Below are positions 35,170 through 38,122 of a stretch of DNA of 38,122 bases, piece by piece. A program made the position numbers and the translations under genes. This stretch comes from Alphaproteobacteria bacterium. Its GTDB lineage: Bacteria > Pseudomonadota > Alphaproteobacteria > GCA-2731375. The stretch lies in contig JASLLM010000012.1 in NCBI GenBank assembly GCA_030747035.1, positions 1-38,122 on the forward strand, written 5' to 3'. How positions within the stretch are numbered: the stretch's first letter is position 1; every line of letters starts with the position of its first letter. The notes below the pieces were generated by a model. The model saw only the letters and a list, made by a program, of their open reading frames with translations, had not been told where the DNA came from and did not search any database.

Positions 35170-35961
35170 CTAGTCACCCTCCAGGTCTTTGTTCGGGTCG
35201 TGCTCCAACCGGGCCTTGAGATGGGAGAGGATCGGGTACAGCCCGGCCATCAAGGCGATCAGGAAACCATAGGCGCCTTCGCGGTAGCCCTTGCGGGAGA
35301 GGTAGCATTTGAAGAAGCGCGAAAATATCCGCCGGATATTGCCGGCCAGTCCGCCAATGTCACCCGATGCCCGCAGATCCGCCGCCCGGGCGCTCGAATA
35401 GCGGTCCAGGCGGCGCAGCATGTCGGAAATGTCCCTATCCACATTGTGCCGGATTGGCGTGCGCAGCCAGCGCCGTGGGCCGTTCAGGGTCAGCGCGGGG
35501 TGGATGCGCTGTTCGCCCCAACGCTTGGCGCCTTTCGCGGACAGCCGCGGCGCCGCCGAGACACCCCACGACGCACCCCAGCCGTGGCGCACCAGACGGT
35601 CGCCGATGTAGTTGTCGAAGGGCAGCAGAAAATAGCCCTCATCCAAGCCGGCGATGACGCTTCGGATCTCTTGGCCCAGGGCCTCGTTGGCCCGTTCATC
35701 GGCGTCCACTTCCAGGATCCAGGCGCCCCGGCAGGCGTCCAGGCCGGCGTTGCGGCGATGGCCCTCGATCTCCCAGGCGCCTTCCAGCAGGCGGGCGCCG
35801 AATTTTTCGGCGATCGCCTTGCTGCCGTCGGTACATTTATCCAGCACCACCACCAGTTCGTCGGCAAATGCCAGGGCTTCCAGACAATCGGCCAACTGCC
35901 CTGCTTCATTGTGGACAACCACCAGGGCCGAGAGCGCGGGTTCGGACGCGGGCGCGCTCAC
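35170..35961 (-). CDS. Glycosyltransferase family 2 (KdtX/WaaE-like)
   Basis: GTG at 35961 overlapping the upstream TGA (GTGA): VSAPASEPALSALVVVHNEAGQLADCLEALAFADELVVVLDKCTDGSKAIAEKFGARLLEG...WILEVDADERANEAL. Confidence 0.9.
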   Translation of the reverse strand: MSAPASEPALSALVVVHNEAGQLADCLEALAFADELVVVLDKCTDGSKAIAEKFGARLLEGAWEIEGHRRNAGLDACRGAWILEVDADERANEALGQEIRSVIAGLDEGYFLLPFDNYIGDRLVRHGWGASWGVSAAPRLSAKGAKRWGEQRIHPALTLNGPRRWLRTPIRHNVDRDISDMLRRLDRYSSARAADLRASGDIGGLAGNIRRIFSRFFKCYLSRKGYREGAYGFLIALMAGLYPILSHLKARLEHDPNKDLEGD

Positions 35962-36929
35962 CCCGCCGCCTCCCCGGACTGGGAAATACGGGCCATCAGG
36001 GCGCGCGCCGCCGCTTCCACCTTTTCTACCGGCAATGTGGTCATCCAACTATCCTGCTTGCGGTAATCGTATGCCGGATCGTTGCGGATGTCGTCAAAGG
36101 CAAGATCGGTGCGAACCGAGGCCGCCTTATCGCCCCAGGGGCCGTACAATTCCTCGCGGCTGGGACCGAACAAGCCCAGGGTCGGAATATGGGCGGCGGC
36201 GGCCATGTGCATCAATCCCGAATCGTTGCCCACGAACAGATCGCTCCGCCGCAGACAGGCCAACACCGTCGGCAGATCGATCCGTCCGATCAGGTCGATG
36301 CACTGTTCGGGCGGCAGTTCCGCCAAAAGCGGTTCCGCGGCCGGCCGTTCGCCCGCCGCGCCAAACACCGCGATACGGCCACCGGGCAACAGACCGTCAG
36401 GGCCGGTCAGGTCGCGGGCCAGGCGGGAAAACCGGTCGATGGGCCATTGCTTGCCGCCCCAGTTGGCCGTAGGACCCAGGGCCAGAACAGGGCCGCCGGG
36501 GGGCAGTTGCGCCGCCGCCGCCTGTTCGTGTTCCGGGCGCAGCCACAATTCCGGCGCCGGCGGTTCGGACAGCTGCAGGACCTCCGCCGCATGCCGCACG
36601 CTGTGCAGGCTGGCCACGTTGCGCCGCAGCACCCGGCGTTCTTTTGCCGGCAACAGCCAGGCCAGCAGCGAGGCCCGCAGGTCCACCACCAGGTCCCAGC
36701 GCCGGCTCACCGTTTGTTGCCACAGCCGCAGCCAATGGCCGGCCAGGGGGGCTTTTTCCATCACCACCACGGCCTCCACATTGGGGCCCAGCGCCAGCAG
36801 GGGCGCGGGCACCGGGCCGCAGGCGATGGTGATCCGCGCCTGAGGATGAAGGCGCGCCAAATGGGCCAGCAGTCCGGTCGAAAGGACGGCATCGCCAAGG
36901 CGGTTGTGGGAGATAAACAGGATTTTCAT
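35958..36929 (-). CDS. Glycosyltransferase family 9 (heptosyltransferase-like)
   Basis: ATG at 36929 (MKILFISHNRLGDAVLSTGLLAHLARLHPQARITIACG); LALGPTANWGGKQWPIDRFSRLA, DLFVGNDSGLMHMAAAAHIPTLGLFGPSREELYGPWG. Confidence 0.92.
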   Translation of the reverse strand: MKILFISHNRLGDAVLSTGLLAHLARLHPQARITIACGPVPAPLLALGPNVEAVVVMEKAPLAGHWLRLWQQTVSRRWDLVVDLRASLLAWLLPAKERRVLRRNVASLHSVRHAAEVLQLSEPPAPELWLRPEHEQAAAAQLPPGGPVLALGPTANWGGKQWPIDRFSRLARDLTGPDGLLPGGRIAVFGAAGERPAAEPLLAELPPEQCIDLIGRIDLPTVLACLRRSDLFVGNDSGLMHMAAAAHIPTLGLFGPSREELYGPWGDKAASVRTDLAFDDIRNDPAYDYRKQDSWMTTLPVEKVEAAARALMARISQSGEAAG

Positions 36930-37049
36930 CGCCGCTCCGGCGGGTCCCTGTGGATTGGCGGCTGGCCAGGGCCATGGCGGGGTTAAAGGGCGCGCATGAG
37001 CCCTTGCCAAGGCCTCATGACAAGGGCATGTATACCCAGTGTGGTGCGA

Positions 37050-37961
37050 ATGATGGAAGCGAATTATTGTCTTTTGCCAGGGCGCGCCGTGCTGCGCCTG
37101 TCGGGCGCGGATGCGGTACCGTTCCTGCAGGCCCTGATCACCCGTGATCTGGACAGCCTGTCGCCGGAACGGGCGGTCTACGGCGCATTGCTGACGCCGC
37201 AGGGCAAGTATCTGTTCGACTTTTTCCTCTGCCTGCAAGGCGATGATCTGCTGCTGGAGTGCGAGGCCGGGCGCCTTGAAGCCCTGGCTAAACGTTTGAA
37301 CATGTACCGTCTGCGCGCCGATGTGACCATCGAAGCGGTCGCGTGGGAAGTTCATGCCGCATTCGGCGGCGGCGCGGCGGCGTACCTGGAGATGGATGGT
37401 CCCGGCGCGGCCAAGGAATTCGCCGGCGGCGTTGCCTTTCTGGACCCGCGCCTTGGCGGTGCCGGGGCGCGCATTATCGCGCCACCGGGCCAGACGGAAG
37501 AGGCCCTGACGGCGGCCGGCTTGGCACCGGCGGCGGCGGGCGATTACGACTATTTCCGCCTCGGACTGGCCCTGCCCGACGGCAGCAAGGATCTCGTCGT
37601 GGACAAATCCCTGATGCTGGAAAGCAATTTCGAGGCGCTCAATGGCGTCGATTTCGACAAAGGTTGTTTCGTCGGGCAGGAATTGACGGCACGAACCAAA
37701 TACCGCGCCCTGGTGCGCAAGCGGCTGCTGCCCATCCACATCGATGGTCCCGTCCCCGCACCCGATACACCGCTGTTGGCGGGCGAGCGCGAGGTCGCCA
37801 ACATGCGCTCCGGCCAGGGCGACCGTGGCCTGGCCCTGGTGCGTCTGGACCGGTTGGCCGAGGCCGGCGGTTTGGCGCAGCCACTCAGCACCGGCGCGAC
37901 GACGCTGACCCTGCGGGTGCCCGATTGGGCGGAGATTGAATTGCCAGAGGCGGCCACATGA
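37050..37961 (+). CDS. ygfZ: Folate-binding YgfZ/GcvT-like protein
   Basis: LSGADAVPFLQALITRDLDSLSPERAVYGALLTPQGKYLFDFFLC and the signature NGVDFDKGCFVGQELTARTKYRALVRKRLLPI. Confidence 0.92.
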   Translation: MMEANYCLLPGRAVLRLSGADAVPFLQALITRDLDSLSPERAVYGALLTPQGKYLFDFFLCLQGDDLLLECEAGRLEALAKRLNMYRLRADVTIEAVAWEVHAAFGGGAAAYLEMDGPGAAKEFAGGVAFLDPRLGGAGARIIAPPGQTEEALTAAGLAPAAAGDYDYFRLGLALPDGSKDLVVDKSLMLESNFEALNGVDFDKGCFVGQELTARTKYRALVRKRLLPIHIDGPVPAPDTPLLAGEREVANMRSGQGDRGLALVRLDRLAEAGGLAQPLSTGATTLTLRVPDWAEIELPEAAT

Positions 37962-38122
37962 CCATCCGCCACCAGGACGGTTTGATCCGCTGTGCCTGGT
38001 GCGGCGACAAGGATCCGCTTTACATCGACTATCACGACAGCGAATGGGGCGTGCCCGAATGGGACGACCGGGCGCTGTTCGAAAAGTTGATCCTGGACGG
38101 ATTTCAGGCCGGCCTTTCCTGG
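37958..38122 (+). CDS. tag: DNA-3-methyladenine glycosylase I, 3'-truncated by the window edge
   Basis: Not in the ORF track (open at the edge). ATG 37958 overlapping the ygfZ TGA: MTIRHQDGLIRCAWCGDKDPLYIDYHDSEWGVPEWDDRALFEKLILDGFQAGLSW, matching the Tag N-terminus. Confidence 0.92.
   Translation, partial: MTIRHQDGLIRCAWCGDKDPLYIDYHDSEWGVPEWDDRALFEKLILDGFQAGLSW

Noticed and set aside
34162-36066. 634-aa plus-strand ORF
   Set aside because: Antisense to three well-supported glycosyltransferase genes; low-complexity translation with no recognisable domain, a typical high-GC shadow ORF.
1-38122. CRISPR array, insertion sequences, prophage or integron
   Set aside because: No regularly spaced direct repeats, transposase, integrase or phage genes were recognised; the window reads as core and metabolic chromosome.

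Overview
High-GC window that looks alphaproteobacterial, mostly ordinary chromosomal genes. Positions 1-12104 (+) hold a tightly packed acyl-CoA operon resembling the acyclic-terpene (atu) pathway: two tandem acyl-CoA dehydrogenases, an AtuA/DUF1446 protein, a two-subunit biotin-dependent acyl-CoA carboxylase, an AtuE-like hydratase, two tandem nitronate-monooxygenase-like flavoproteins, a TIGR03084-like protein and a VOC protein. Next come DUF218, MFS, cupin and VOC genes, then a redoxin gene that the ORF track splits at an in-frame TGA (15745-15747). The TGA lies exactly where a TlpA/ResA-type active site is expected (WASW-U-GCR), so I read 15340-16437 as one selenoprotein gene. The ORF track also truncates selD (- strand): the full gene (28788-29849) contains an in-frame TGA in HGGG-U-GCK, i.e. 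a Sec-containing selenophosphate synthetase. Both UGAs are followed by a hairpin closing at +31 with 5'-CCGUG-3' at exactly +20..+24 (GU at +22/+23), a coherent pair of candidate bacterial SECIS elements. The two selenoproteins and their matching SECIS candidates are the main discovery. Remaining content: a moxR/DUF58/BatA-DUF4159/VWA-like cluster, DUF1285-NUDIX-DUF6111-cca, tRNA-Pro(CGG) with promoter and terminator, a polyprenyl diphosphate synthase, DUF2007, a TrmN6-like methyltransferase, an MDR reductase, dihydroorotase, asparagine synthase with three glycosyltransferases, ygfZ, and a 3'-truncated tag gene missing from the ORF track. No CRISPR array or mobile element was recognised. All family assignments come from reading motifs, not database searches.
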